DNA of 64,000 bases from Eopsaltria australis (taxonomy: Eukaryota; Chordata; Aves; Passeriformes; Petroicidae). The notes under the pieces were generated by a model. That model worked only from the letters and a program-made list of their open reading frames with translations, was not told where the DNA came from and searched no databases. The DNA lies in NCBI GenBank assembly GCA_034509425.1, contig JAVTVJ010000050.1, positions 372,001 to 436,000 of the forward strand. Reading direction: 5' to 3'. Within the stretch, counting starts at the first letter, position 1. The number at the start of each line of letters is the position of its first letter. Both the position numbers and the translations under genes were made by a program. This document shows, piece after piece, positions 1-9,837 of the stretch.

Positions 1-251
1 GGCTGATCCCGGGCAGAGCTCCGGCAGCCCGGCCCGCGCCGTGCCACAGCCGCAGCGACATCCCAGCTGCAACAGATGAGAGAGCGGGGCTCGCAGCCGG
101 GGGGGAGGAAAACCACTCCGGCAAAGCGCATCGCAGCCAAGGGTCCCGGGAGCCCCGCGGGAACTTCCCCGTCCGCGGCGGGGCCGCCGGGCACTCCCGC
201 ACCCCGGGCACCTCCCGCACCCTCCCCGGGAGCAGCAGGACGAGTACTTAC

Positions 252-354
252 TGATCTCCATGCTCTGGAACAAAGACCTTTTGCAGTTGCATGTGCAGGA
301 CACATTGGGCTGAATAGCTACGGCCGTGCTGTTCAGCCCCATGAAGTTATACAT
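252..354 (-). CDS. PMEPA1: PMEPA1 first coding exon (partial gene, 34 codons plus 1 base)
   Basis: Read on the minus strand, ATG at 354-352 opens a frame beginning MYNFMGLNSTAVAIQPNVSC and continuing with a Cys-rich stretch to ...FQSMEI. This matches the extracellular N-terminus of the long PMEPA1/TMEPAI isoform as I know it: the NST and NVSC glycosylation-type sites, the CTCNCK cluster and the SLFQSMEI end. The reading frame stops one base into codon 35 at 252, followed by a strong donor (ATCA|GTAAGT, intron starting at 251). An in-frame TAA lies directly before the ATG (357-355), which fixes the start. The family product is a single-pass type Ib membrane protein of endosome and Golgi. Its cytoplasmic tail has PPxY motifs for NEDD4-type ligases and a Smad-interaction motif, and it damps TGF-beta and androgen signalling. 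The transmembrane segment and tail are in exons beyond the left edge. The ATG has a poor context (T at -3, T at +4), and Met5 is a possible second start. Confidence 0.93.
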
Positions 355-368
355 TTAAACACACACAC

Positions 369-412
369 AAAAAAAAAAAAAAGAAAAAAAAAAAGAAAAA
401 AAAAAAAAAAAA
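369..412. repeat. Poly(A) tract (poly(T) on the PMEPA1 sense strand)
   Basis: This is about 44 bases of A with two single G interruptions, preceded by a short CA run. On the PMEPA1 sense strand it is a T-tract ending about 15 bases upstream of the ATG, so it probably lies in the 5'UTR. It could also be a polypyrimidine tract, but no AG acceptor separates it from the start codon. Length is likely to vary between individuals. Confidence 0.9.
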
Positions 413-797
413 GGAAGGCGACGGCGACACAAAGAACTTCCCGGCCGCCGAGCGCTCCCCGGGCAGCACCACATAAAGCCGGGGCTCCTCCTCGGCGCGG
501 GGGGGCGGAGGGAGGGAAATGCAGCTGCGATCAGAAATTGGAAATAAAAAACCCGGCGCGGCGCAGCGCCCCCGGCAGCGGCTCCGCTCGGCCCCGCGGC
601 TGCTCCGCGCCCCTCCGGCCCGGGAAGCGGCAGCGCTGGGCCCGGCCGCGGCAGCCCCGCACTTTTGTGGGGCGCGGCGCGGTGGGAGCGCGGTGGGAGC
701 GCGGCCCGCCCGCTCCCGCTCCGCTCCGCTCCCGCCCCCCGCGCTCATTCACGGCCACGGGGACGCGGCCGCGCCGCCGCCGCCGCGGGCGGGACCG

Positions 798-805
798 TGA
801 CGTCA
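798..805. promoter_or_regulatory. Full palindromic cAMP-response element (TGACGTCA)
   Basis: An exact TGACGTCA lies inside the first CpG island, about 445 bp upstream of the PMEPA1 ATG. Full-site CREs in CpG-island promoters are the classic CREB/ATF class. Occupancy is inferred, not shown. Confidence 0.6.
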
Positions 806-822
806 GCGCCAGACGGGGACTG

Positions 823-887
823 CCCTTCCCTTCCCTTCCCTTCTTCCCTTCTTCCCTTCCCTTCTTCCCTTCCCTTCTTCCCTTCCC
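823..887. repeat. CCCTT/CTT-type polypyrimidine tract
   Basis: This is a near-pure CT strand built from repeats of CCCTT and TTCTTCCC in the PMEPA1 promoter, next to the CRE. Mirror-like homopurine/homopyrimidine tracts can form triplex DNA. No function is shown here. Confidence 0.9.
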
Positions 888-989
888 CGCGCCGCCGCCG
901 CCGGGACCGGGGCTGGGGGAGCGCCGGGTGCGGCCCCCCCGGGATGCGCTCAGGCGGGGCGGCCGCAGCTCCCGGGGGGCGCGGGACCC

Positions 990-1400
990 CCAGAACCGCA
1001 GAGCGGCTCAGGCTGGAAGGGACCCCCTTGGGTGACTCGGTGTGCCACCTCCCGGCCCAGGCAGGGTCATCCCAGAGCACAGGGCACAGGGCTGAGTCCT
1101 GACGGCTCTGGAACATCGCCAGCGAGGGAGACTCCGCACCCTCTCCCGGCAATCTGTTCAGCGCTCGTTCACCTGCACAGGAACAAAGTTCTTCCTCACG
1201 TTCTGATGGAATTTCCTGGCCATCGGTTTTGTAGCCTCTTGTTCTATTGCTCAGCACCACCGAGCAGAGCCTGGCCCATCTTCTTGGCACCCTTCCCTCA
1301 GATATTTGCACACATTGATGAGGTCCCCTCTCAGTCATCCCTTCTGGAGTCCAAACAGGCCCAGCTCCCTCAGCCTTTCCTCATCAGAGCTGCTCCAGTC
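990..1400 (-). mobile_element. CR1 LINE 3' fragment, antisense
   Basis: The plus strand reads like the reverse complement of a CR1 3' end. It opens with CAGGCTGGAAGGGACCCC, then a region resembling CAATCTGTTCAG...AAAGTTCTTCCTCACG, then CAGATATTTGCACACATTGA, CCCCTCTCAGTC and GCCCAGCTCCCTCAGCCTTTC. These are the ordered landmarks of a CR1 3' region. It is diverged and lacks the 5' part. It sits just upstream of the PMEPA1 promoter and runs in the same orientation as the gene. Confidence 0.85.
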
Positions 1401-4400
1401 ACACTCGTGCACCCACCCACCCACAGTGGGTCTTTAAAGTACCACCTGCACCGAGCCCACCCAGGTGGGTCCAGTGGCACCCCCAGCTCCCAGGACCTGG
1501 CAGAGATTTTGCAGATCAGCTCCAAAAGCACCTGGATTTGTGTATCCTGCTGGAAAACCACCCAAAAGTTGTAGGCTCACCCCACAACACCCACCCAGCT
1601 GTGGGGACCTCCTTCAGCCCTGGCCCCACAGCACTGAGCCACGGGGCTTCAGCCTCACTTCACACAGCCCCCAGTGCAGCATTTCAGGCAGAAAAATGGG
1701 AAAGATTGGAAAAGAAATGTGGGGGATAAACGTGTAAGTGCCAGCCTGGCCATGGCTGAGCTCGGTGAAAATTCTACCATTAGCTCCTATGGTGGAGCCA
1801 GTGGTGCTGCTCTGAGCTCAGGAACTGTTCCAGACACATTCCCACTTTTGTTTCAAACCACACGCTGAAAAATGGAGTGACCCCATTCACTGCAAGACAG
1901 GTAAAAGGAAAAAAACATCATCTCTTCCCTGAGGGCTCAGTGTGCCGAGCTTCAGTCAAGACAGATTTTTATTCTTTTTCCTGGGAAATAAACCTGTGAA
2001 AACAAAGGTTTATAATGAAAATGCTGAAACAAGCTTAACTACAGTGGTGTGAAGTAGCTGCTGTAATACTTGGTGGATCCTGTTACTGGGAGATAAAGGC
2101 AGCTTCAGTTATCTTCTAAGAAAGCACATTTCCCCATAACTGCTGATAGCTCTGATTTAGGATTTGGGAGTATCTGAGGAGTGCCCAGCTGGGCCTGCAC
2201 TCCCCAGAGATGCTGCTGGGAAGATGCACTGAGGTGGGGACAGGCAACTGACCTGCAGAAATCCTATTCCTACAAAGCTGAAGCAATCACAGAGGATGGA
2301 TGGTCTCAAAATTTGGGTCAGAGACAGTGGCCCTCACTGGAAAGTTTTAATCTTTATTTCCCTCCACAAAAAAAAGGAATTTATTTCTACATGATTACTA
2401 CATACTAATGTTAAATACCCACTGTACTTTACTCCTGCAGCCCCATGCAGTCCTGTGAAAATGCCTGAGGAGAAGGAACAAGGAATTGCCAGGTTGTTTA
2501 ATCTTTTACTCTTTGCCACTCGAGAGATGGTAACTCCCAACAATTACTGATCCAAAGGAAACACGGGAGAGGATTGTGTGGCTCGGATAGAAATGAGCTT
2601 CGAGAAGTTTGTGCTTCCCAGCACTGGGCAGACATGAATTATCCAACAAGTGCCATTCCCAAAGGCAGGGGAAGGCACCAGGGTGGCACCAGAGGTGGAG
2701 GTTGGTGTGCAGGGAGATTAGGGACAATAACCTGAAAAAAATCTGTGCTAGAACTGAAGATAAAACACTTCCAATCCTATTTCATATTTTGTTCCCTGAC
2801 TCAGTTTCCTCATCAGCAACGCAGAAGGGGTAATCCTGATTCCTTCAGGTTATTCCTGGGGGCTCAATTTATTTTGTGGCAGTCAGATTTTTAGAAATGC
2901 TTTATGAAAATGGGAAGAAACATTACCCCTGTTACAGGGACACTGGGCCCATCAGCCCCAGAAAGGATATCAAGAAAGTTAAAGCCAGGCACACACACGG
3001 TCAGAACTCTGAAGACAAATTCCACTTCAGATATGCTTTATCAATCAACCCACTTTTATTATTATTTATCTGGAAATGTATCTTTATATTACATTTAAAA
3101 CACTTGGTAGTTGAACATTAGCGACGCTTTTCCAAAGAACCTTGCTTGACAGGCCAGAAAAGGTGGCTGGAAGCTTATCTGAGCCTACCAGCTTGCAACC
3201 AACATCCTTTGCACCTAAAACACGTAGCACTGCCATAAATAAGTCCAGGTGAAGACTGCACGTGTCCCCTGTGTCATGTGAGATCCCAGCTGGCAGCACC
3301 AGCCCTGCCACCTCTGCCGAGCCCTCCAAGCTCATTGGGGGCATGGATGTGGCCACAGTTCGCGTCTGACCCAGAATTCTGGGATTTTAAGGCATTTAAG
3401 ACAGCCTTAAACAGTCTCAAGAGAGTAAATGCAGCTCTAAGTAAAGGTTTACTCTTCTGAGGCAGGACAGTTCCTGGAGCGGAGGGTTCTCTGCAATCTG
3501 TGCTGCAACAAGCATGGCTTTGCCTTTCCAAAGGCATCTCCCCTGGGCACAGGGACAGGAGATGGGGTGGCCACAGGAGATGCTGGCTGGCCAGAGCAGT
3601 GGCACGGCCAGACCTCGGTGCCCAGGCTGTGCTGGAGCTGTGGGAGAGGCAGCTCCAGCGGGGGAGAGGTGCCTGCCTGCCCTCACCCCATGAATCAGCT
3701 CCTTCTAGGGGGAGTTTTTACAAGTTCACAAAGCTCTGGTGGATAAAGGCTCCCGTTTCAGGTGCAGGCTGCTGCAAGTTCTCACGTCTCCCCAACCTCC
3801 TTTAAAAATAAAGAAAAAATAACTGTTTGCAAGTCGATGCTGGTTTAAAAATGCTCTCTTTACCACCATCCCCATTTCATCTGAACGACTCATGTGGCTT
3901 TAAGAATAATCAGCATTTTTCCACCATGATTTAAGAACAAATAATTAAAGTCATCCCAGATGGGCTTGTAAAAATTAAAAGTACATTAGCTAACTTAAAT
4001 GCTTCACCCTGTTCTTTGTAATGACACCATCCAGCCTCCAGCCCAATGCATCTCCCAGAGCTTCTGTCCAAGCAGCGAGTGCTGCTCATCAGTGGGACAC
4101 TTCCAGAACAAACTGCTGTTGATTTTGGCTCCTGTATTCTGTCACTGATCAGCTTTTTTTCCACTTCTTTCTCTGTTTTCCCTGGAGACACCTCAGACGG
4201 CTCCAGGATGGGTCTGGAACTGCAAGATCTCCCTTGGCTTCCTGGGTTAGCCATAAAATGTCAGGGAGAGCCAAGGCTGCTCCCTGGGCTCTGCAGCCAT
4301 GGGAAGGGACACACAGGAGCTCTGAGATCATCTGGGATCCTTGGACAAACTGGAGGACACGGGCACATCAGTCTGCTCTGGCTAGGCGGGGATTGTCACG

Positions 4401-4649
4401 TCATTTCGCTCAGTGCCAGACCAGAAGCCAGGCCTTTGCCTGTGCAGCCACATTTAAATCTTTCCTTTTATTCCTCACTGCAACACTCCAGTATTACTGA
4501 GATCATTACAGCGCAGCACTATGGATAAATTCATAAAACGTAATGGAAAAGCAAGATCCATCTGAGAAATAAGAGTCAGATGGTGTTCGAGACAACCTGA
4601 GGAAAAACAAAACAAAAAAACTCCACAACTCCCCAAAGCTTTGTTAACT
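1401..4649. other. Intergenic/intronic sequence, no gene seen
   Basis: Moderate-GC sequence with only short unsupported frames on both strands. A stretch near 2790-2900 has a MIR/L2-like phrase (CTCAGTTTCCTCATC) but too little around it to call. A short (CCCA)n run lies near 1410-1425. I saw no RNA gene or other repeat. Confidence 0.6.
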
Positions 4650-4830
4650 CAACAGTTGTCCATTAAAGAGTCCAAATATTTCACAGCATTAGTCTTTGGA
4701 TTAATGTTAAATCGATACGCACTAACGCAATAGGGCAATAGTTACCATGGTGAATAATTCTATATTTATTTTCAAGCAAGCCTTATTTCTAACAATTCCA
4801 GACATGGTTTCCACTTTCTGGTGACTAACC
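4650..4830. promoter_or_regulatory. Candidate conserved non-coding element
   Basis: AT-rich DNA carrying ATTA/TTAAT homeobox-type sites (CATTAGTCTTTGGATTAATG) next to a cluster of three CpGs in AAATCGATACGCACTAACGC. CpG kept inside AT-rich DNA suggests constraint. No alignment is available, so the call is by composition only. Confidence 0.3.
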
Positions 4831-6054
4831 TCTCAATTTAAGTTTATTTTTTTTTTTTTTAACTGTTTGGTACCAGAAACTCAGGTTTTCTCCCCAACAA
4901 ATTAGCACGGGATCTCTGCTGCCACAGAGGAGAACAATGCCACGGGGACAGGGATGCTCAGCAGCTTTAGTTCAGGGTCCCACCTTGGAGGTTTTGTTCC
5001 CAACCAGGACGGATAAAAAGCCAGTGAGTTTATTTTAGTAATGAAATTTTTCACCGAAGCCACCAGAATGTTATTCCAACCCGTCCTGTCTCATTTGGGG
5101 CCTGATATAACTCTGACATCACTGGAAGGACTCCACCCTACCTTTACATTTTATTGAGGCTCTGGTAGGAAATACATCACCCCCCGAATTCCCAGCCTGA
5201 GCACACTTCATCTCCTCGTGCTGGAGAAACCAGGGCGGCACATCTGAAATAAAACAGCGCCGAGGGAAGAGCTTTAACTGCGCAAACACAAAATAACCCC
5301 TGACTTTTCTTGAGGGAACAACAGGCATTTTGGAGAGGGGAATGGCGCTTTGGCAAGCAGGCAAAGGTGACCCTGAGCTCTTCCACAGCCAAGTGAAGGC
5401 TTCAGGCTCATCTTGAGTGATGCTGGAAGGCAGCTCGGCACCGCTCTCGGCGGTGCGCTGGCAGCGGAGCAGCTGCGAGCAGCTCAGGGACCGAGCTGTC
5501 CCCGTCTGATGCCCATCCACACCCGCCCAGTGCACGACCACCACACACGGACACGCTCGTGTTTGTCACAGCACGTTCGCTGCGCTTTGCTGCTTTTGTT
5601 TCTTGCGTGAAAGGTGAGCTCGGACAAACCCAGGCTCTGCTCTGCGTTTTTCTGCCTGGACGCACACGGCAGGGCAGGTCCCGCTCGCTGCCCCGGCCCA
5701 GCGGCTCGGGGGTCACCCCTGGAGCCGCTCCGCGCCCGCGCAGGGCAGCGCTGCCAGGAGGAGGAGGAGGAGGAGGATGCTCTGAGAATGCCCCTGCCTT
5801 CAGCAGCAGCACGGGGCGAGCCCGAGCCCTCCTCCCGCCATCACCGTCACTGGTGGGGTACCATAAGGGTGTCCCCAGGAACGCGCCCTCGCGGGGAACA
5901 CCCCGCGGGACCGTGCCGCCCGCACCGAACGGGCCTGTGCCGGCGGGGCGCGGCCCCTTTAAGCGGCGCGGAGGCCGCGGGGCAGCCCCAGATGGCCCTG
6001 GAGTCACGGGCAGGCGCTGCCCCGCCCCCGCCGCGCGAGGCCGCGCGGGCTCAG

Positions 6055-6100
6055 CCAATCAGGAGTGACGGCGGCGGCCGCGGGGCGGGAGGCAGCCAAT
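6055..6100 (+). promoter_or_regulatory. Pair of CCAAT boxes (NF-Y type)
   Basis: Two AGCCAATCAG sites in the same orientation (CCAAT at 6055-6059 and 6096-6100), 41 bp apart, in the second CpG island. Paired NF-Y sites about four helical turns apart are typical of proximal promoters. The motifs work in either orientation, so they do not fix the direction of transcription. Confidence 0.55.
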
Positions 6101-6142
6101 CAGCGCGGGGGGCGTGGCGCGCGGGCGGGCGGGCGGCGGCGC

Positions 6143-6158
6143 CACGTGGGGCGGGGCC
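6143..6158. promoter_or_regulatory. CACGTG E-box joined to a GC box
   Basis: CACGTG at 6143-6148 runs straight into GGGGCGGGGC, an Sp1/KLF-type GC box, about 45 bp right of the CCAAT pair. The arrangement supports a core promoter near 6150-6300. Confidence 0.5.
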
Positions 6159-6455
6159 GTGACCGCGCCGTGACCCGGGGCCGCCGCGAGGGCCTTCCCG
6201 CGCCGCCGCCTTAAAGGGACCGCGCGGGCCCCGCGCCGCCAGAGCGGCCGGCAGCGGGCGGGGCCGCCCCGACCCCCGGCGCGGCGGGCTCCGTGTGCCC
6301 GGGGTGTGTCACGGCACCCGCCGCGCTGCCAGCGCTTCCTGCCCCGGTCATGAACCGCCTCAGCCGCCCGTACGCGCGGCAGGCTGCGACACACGGCATC
6401 GCCTCTGCGGGGTGTCGGGCGGTGACCCTGCCCTGCCCCGAGCTGGGCACCGCCC

Positions 6456-6711
6456 GATGGACGGACGGACGGACGGACGGACAGACAGCCGGGGCTCTGC
6501 CTGCACCGGCCGGGCAGGACGGACAGACAGGGCTCAGGCTGGGCAGGACAGACCGACAGGCAGGGATCAGAGTGACCAGGACAGACGGACAGGCAGGGAT
6601 CAGAGTGACCAGGACAGACGGACAGGCAGGGTTCGTCTGCATCCACCGGGCAGTACAGACGGACAGCCAGGGCTCAGGCCAGGCAGGACAGACGGACAGG
6701 CAGGCAGGGTG
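6456..6711. repeat. GGAC / 33-bp tandem array with repeated CAGAC (Smad-box) motifs
   Basis: It starts with about seven GGAC tetramers (from 6456). These pass into diverged longer units whose clearest copies have a 33-bp period containing GGACAGACGGACAGGCAGGG. CAGAC occurs at 6482, 6524, 6549, 6582, 6615, 6656 and 6689, and its complement GTCTG at 6635. Spacings of 33 bp recur (6549-6582-6615 and 6656-6689). CAGAC/GTCTG is the core Smad3/4 recognition sequence. Because 33 is a multiple of 3, the array also gives repetitive frames, which I do not consider coding. Confidence 0.85.
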
Positions 6712-6960
6712 AAGTCCCCCATTCCCCGTGCAGGCCGAGCCTGGCCAATGCCCTAAACTCGGCTTTACTCGTGTCACGGCTGCCTGTGCCTGTCCCTGAC
6801 CCCGCCCGGGCCATCCCCGAGCCGGGAGCAAGCGCCGGCATCGGTGCCGGGTGCGCTGCAGGTGCAGAGCCCGGGCCGGGGCTGCGGCCCCCGGGGTCCC
6901 GAGCCGCTGTCCCCGGGCAGGACGGGCAGCTCGGAGCCCTCTGCTCGCACTGACACCGGC

Positions 6961-8094
6961 AGCCTCGTAACCCTGCGAGCGGGGAGGCTTCCACAGCAGC
7001 GAGACAGGAAAGCAAACAAACGGCAGGGCTAGGGAAGAGGGAGGATCCTGGAACACAAATGCTCCCATAAATGTCTTTTCCATAAGTCTATTTACTCAGC
7101 TGCTGAAATGATTTCAACTGGGTGATTAGTCTTTAATGCTAAAACTGAGCCATCCGTTCTCTTCCGTGATGGTCCAAAATCCTACATCTGTGCTTTATCT
7201 GCAGTCTATTTTCCCCCCTTTTGTTTCAAAGAGAGCGTTTCTGCAGTATTTGATCCCCAGATGCACTGTAGCATCACAGTTTGGGCTCAGAGGTGAATCA
7301 CAGGTATTAAAATTGGTTGTTTCAGTCCCACTCGGCTGCAGAGAGCTGAATCCTCCCTCACAAGGAGACAAAATTGATAATTTGAGAGCCTGCTTTTCAA
7401 AGAGACTGAAAAGAAAGTGTTTCAACTTCGGATGAAAACATCCTTAAAATGCACATTTGACCTCCTGTGCTGCCTTGGAGTGCTGTAGCCCCAAACCTGA
7501 CGTGCTGTGTCTGGGGATGAGGCTCTCCGGGGATCCTCTGGTTCCGAAAACATAAACCAGGAAAAATAGAGGCCTTGAAGACTTTGTGTGAGTCAGATCA
7601 TCAGCAGCCTCAGTGATTCCCTGAGCTTGAAACTGTCTGTGCATTGTGTGTTGTACATCCAGGTACAATAAAGCAGCTGAATACAGGATGCATATCAAAC
7701 ATCACCCCCTGTCCATTACCAATAATCTCTAGTTTTACTGGAACGTTTTTAAAAAGCCAGATTTTTTGCACTTCTTTCTCAAATCACATGGAGTCTTGCC
7801 TGAGCCTGGTACTGTTTGGCACAAAGAGAACTTACAGGCACATCTAATTAAATCGTATGAATCAGGGGTATTGAATTGTTGAAGGTTTTTCTTTTCTTGT
7901 TGTTTTTGCAGTTCTGGATTTCTAACGATTCCGATAATCTACGAAATTATAAATTCTAAGGTTTAAGAGAAAGCTCAAAAAAGACACCTTCTTGGGACTC
8001 TGGGAAGCATGTGTGAATCTGATTTTCCAAATGAAAAGAATTACAACATCAGTTAAAACCTAAAGGCTTCACTTTCTCAAATCTTTAATGCTAG
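6961..8094. other. Non-coding sequence, nothing identified
   Basis: GC content drops sharply after the CpG island. There are short frames only, no recognised repeat and no RNA gene. An isolated AATAAA near 7667 has no gene to serve. Confidence 0.55.
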
Positions 8095-8430
8095 ATTTTA
8101 AACAGCTAATACATCGCCAATGTTTCCAAGGAAACCAATATGCCCTGTTCTCTCTGAAACAAATCTCACTATTAAAACAATTAAAAACTTAATCTGCGTT
8201 CTCCTCCCTCCCTCCCCCCTCTCTGCTTTTAGTATTACCACATGCATTTTAATTAAAAACACGATTGCAATAAATTTTTTGCGCATACGTAGGCTACGGC
8301 GTAAATTACCTAAAGGAACCTTGGCTCCAGAGCGTAATAATCAGGAACGAAATACACCACAACAATTGAGCAAAGCCCAATTAACAGGGGCCCTGACGAA
8401 TCAATTACAGCCCCTGCTCATCTCTGAAGG
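8095..8430. promoter_or_regulatory. Candidate conserved enhancer, CpG-retaining and homeobox-rich
   Basis: AT-rich sequence with many TAAT/ATTA cores (TTTTAATTAAAAA, CAATTGAG, GCCCAATTAACAG, CGAATCAATTACAG, CGTAATAATCAGG). It has roughly ten or more CpGs, including the run GCGCATACGTAGGCTACGGC. CpG normally decays in non-island DNA, so this mixture is the typical signature of a strongly constrained vertebrate non-coding element. It contains no open frame I trust. Function is inferred. Confidence 0.45.
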
Positions 8431-8789
8431 CCGTAGGTGATGGAGAGGAGTTTAAAACTCAGCCTGGCTGTGGGAAGCACAGGTTGAGGTGTGGGATTCA
8501 CAAATCCCTGAAGCTCAGCTGGCGGCACAGCCCCGGCTGGAGGAAGCTGTGGCTGGCCAGAGAGGAAAGGCAGCTCCCACAGGGCACCACACTGGGCTGT
8601 CGGGAGGGGATGCTCCTGGTTTTTTCTGGGGTTTAAGGTCATGGCAGCATCCGTTTCCCATCCCGTTTCCTGAGAGCCCGCACCACGTGCAGGCACCAAC
8701 GCTTACCCACGGAGAGGGCGGGTGCTGTGGGATGGAGCTGCCTGGAAGCTGAACACGGGCTCAGAGGAGCCTCCAGCCTCGTGCTCGGT

Positions 8790-8925
8790 GTAAAGGATCT
8801 CTAGATGTGGCACTTAGGGACAGGGTATAGTGGTGGCCTTGGCAGCACTGGGGGAATGCTTGGACTCAATGATCTTAGAGGGCTCTGCCAAATTAAATGA
8901 TTCTTAAATTATTTCATTCTATGAA
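8790..8925 (+). mobile_element. CR1 LINE 3' end, sense
   Basis: The stretch contains TATAGTGGTGGCCTTGGCAG, a GGACTCAATGATCTTAGAGG block, then AAATGATTCTTAAATT and ATTCTATGAAATGA. This is the ordered 3' terminus of a CR1 element, including its degenerate ATTCTATG tail. It is severely 5'-truncated, as is usual for CR1. Confidence 0.85.
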
Positions 8926-9837
8926 ATGAATCAAGTGACAGCCCCCAACATCTCCCCCTGCACCCACTCACTGCAATGCAAGAGTGCCTGGAGAAAAGGG
9001 GACTTGAAAATCCATCATTGATAGCGAGCCTTGAAAATCTGACAGGGCTTTAGAGCACCTCCCTCCCAAGCTGGGTGTCTTGGCATGGATGGGTCACTTA
9101 ACTCCCTTCTTTTGAGGAAGTTCTGTGTCCTGCCAGGTTTGTTTGTGTGAGATTTGGGGCGTGCAGGCCTGAGCTGAGCCCAGGTCAGTGCTGGGGGCAC
9201 CTTCCATCGGCAGGAGCACAGCCCGGTCCCAGGGACGGCGGCACTTGGATAAGCTCTGCTGCACTGCCTGGAGCCTCTCCTGCTTTGTTTGTATTGACTT
9301 CGAGAGCACCATTGCTGTCCCCGGGAGTTGGAAAACAAACAGGAACCCCCAGTGCCAAGGAGCTTAAAGCCTGGCTGCAAACACACAGCTCTGTGTTGCC
9401 AGTGTTTTGCTGGTTTGATCTGAAGAGGCATTAGGATCCAGCCGCGGGGCTTTGGGGTCTGCGTGCCGAGGAGAGGGAGCTGCAGGTCAAGAGGCTCCTG
9501 AAAAGAGGAAACGGGCTCCAAGCAGGAGTGAATGGCCCTGGGAAGGCAGCACACACAGCCCTGCTCTTTGTTTGTCCCCATTGTGTTCCCAGCCCTGCTG
9601 CTGCTCATGGACTGGCCCCTCTGTTCCCCTTGTGTGCGCCACTTCCACCCCGTGACAGGAGCCTGGGCACGGAGCAAGGCAGCAGGCGGCACGGGGATGT
9701 TTCATGTGGGTCCAAGAGCTAAATCTGGCCCTGGCTCCCTGCTTCCCCAGGGAGAAGAGGGGAAATGAGGCAGAGCCACTTCCTCCACCATTGTCTGAGC
9801 ACTGGGACATCTTCACCCACGCCGGCCAAGGGCAGGC
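8926..9837. other. Non-coding sequence, nothing identified
   Basis: Moderate GC with several short overlapping frames on both strands, none with recognisable domains. No repeat is recognised before the minisatellite. Confidence 0.5.

Larger units (their letters stand above)
420..985 (-). promoter_or_regulatory. PMEPA1: CpG island and probable promoter/5'UTR of PMEPA1
   Basis: This stretch is very GC-rich with dense CpG, directly upstream of the PMEPA1 start codon on the minus strand. It contains GC-box-like runs, purine/pyrimidine blocks and a full CRE at 798-805, but no obvious TATA box. That pattern fits a CpG-island promoter with dispersed starts. The transcription start and the 5'UTR boundary cannot be placed from sequence. 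GC-rich DNA continues on the intron side down to position 1, so the island also covers the exon. Confidence 0.75.
5440..6960. promoter_or_regulatory. Second CpG island, orphan promoter candidate
   Basis: About 1.5 kb of very GC-rich, CpG-dense sequence about 5 kb upstream of the PMEPA1 coding exon. It holds two CCAAT boxes, an E-box next to a GC box, a short GGA-repeat run (5756-5777) and a tandem array at its right side. I found no coding exon in it on either strand. It could be an alternative PMEPA1 promoter on the minus strand, a divergent lncRNA promoter, or a CpG-rich enhancer. A specific search for a short minus-strand exon of the form ATG plus one base plus GT, which would give a shorter PMEPA1 N-terminus, found no good candidate. 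Confidence 0.65.

Noticed and set aside
76..1035. 320-codon plus-strand open frame across the PMEPA1 exon and CpG island
   Set aside because: It runs antisense to the real exon, through poly(A) (Lys run), GC-rich DNA and the CT tract. Its composition is Arg/Pro/Ala/Gly noise from stop-poor GC-rich sequence.
745..1338. 198-codon minus frame through the CpG island and CR1 fragment
   Set aside because: It covers a transposon fragment and the CT tract, with no domain.
6211..7083. 290-codon minus frame over the second CpG island and tandem array
   Set aside because: Repetitive Cys-Leu-Ser-Val blocks simply translate the 33-bp array. There is no ATG-context or splice evidence.
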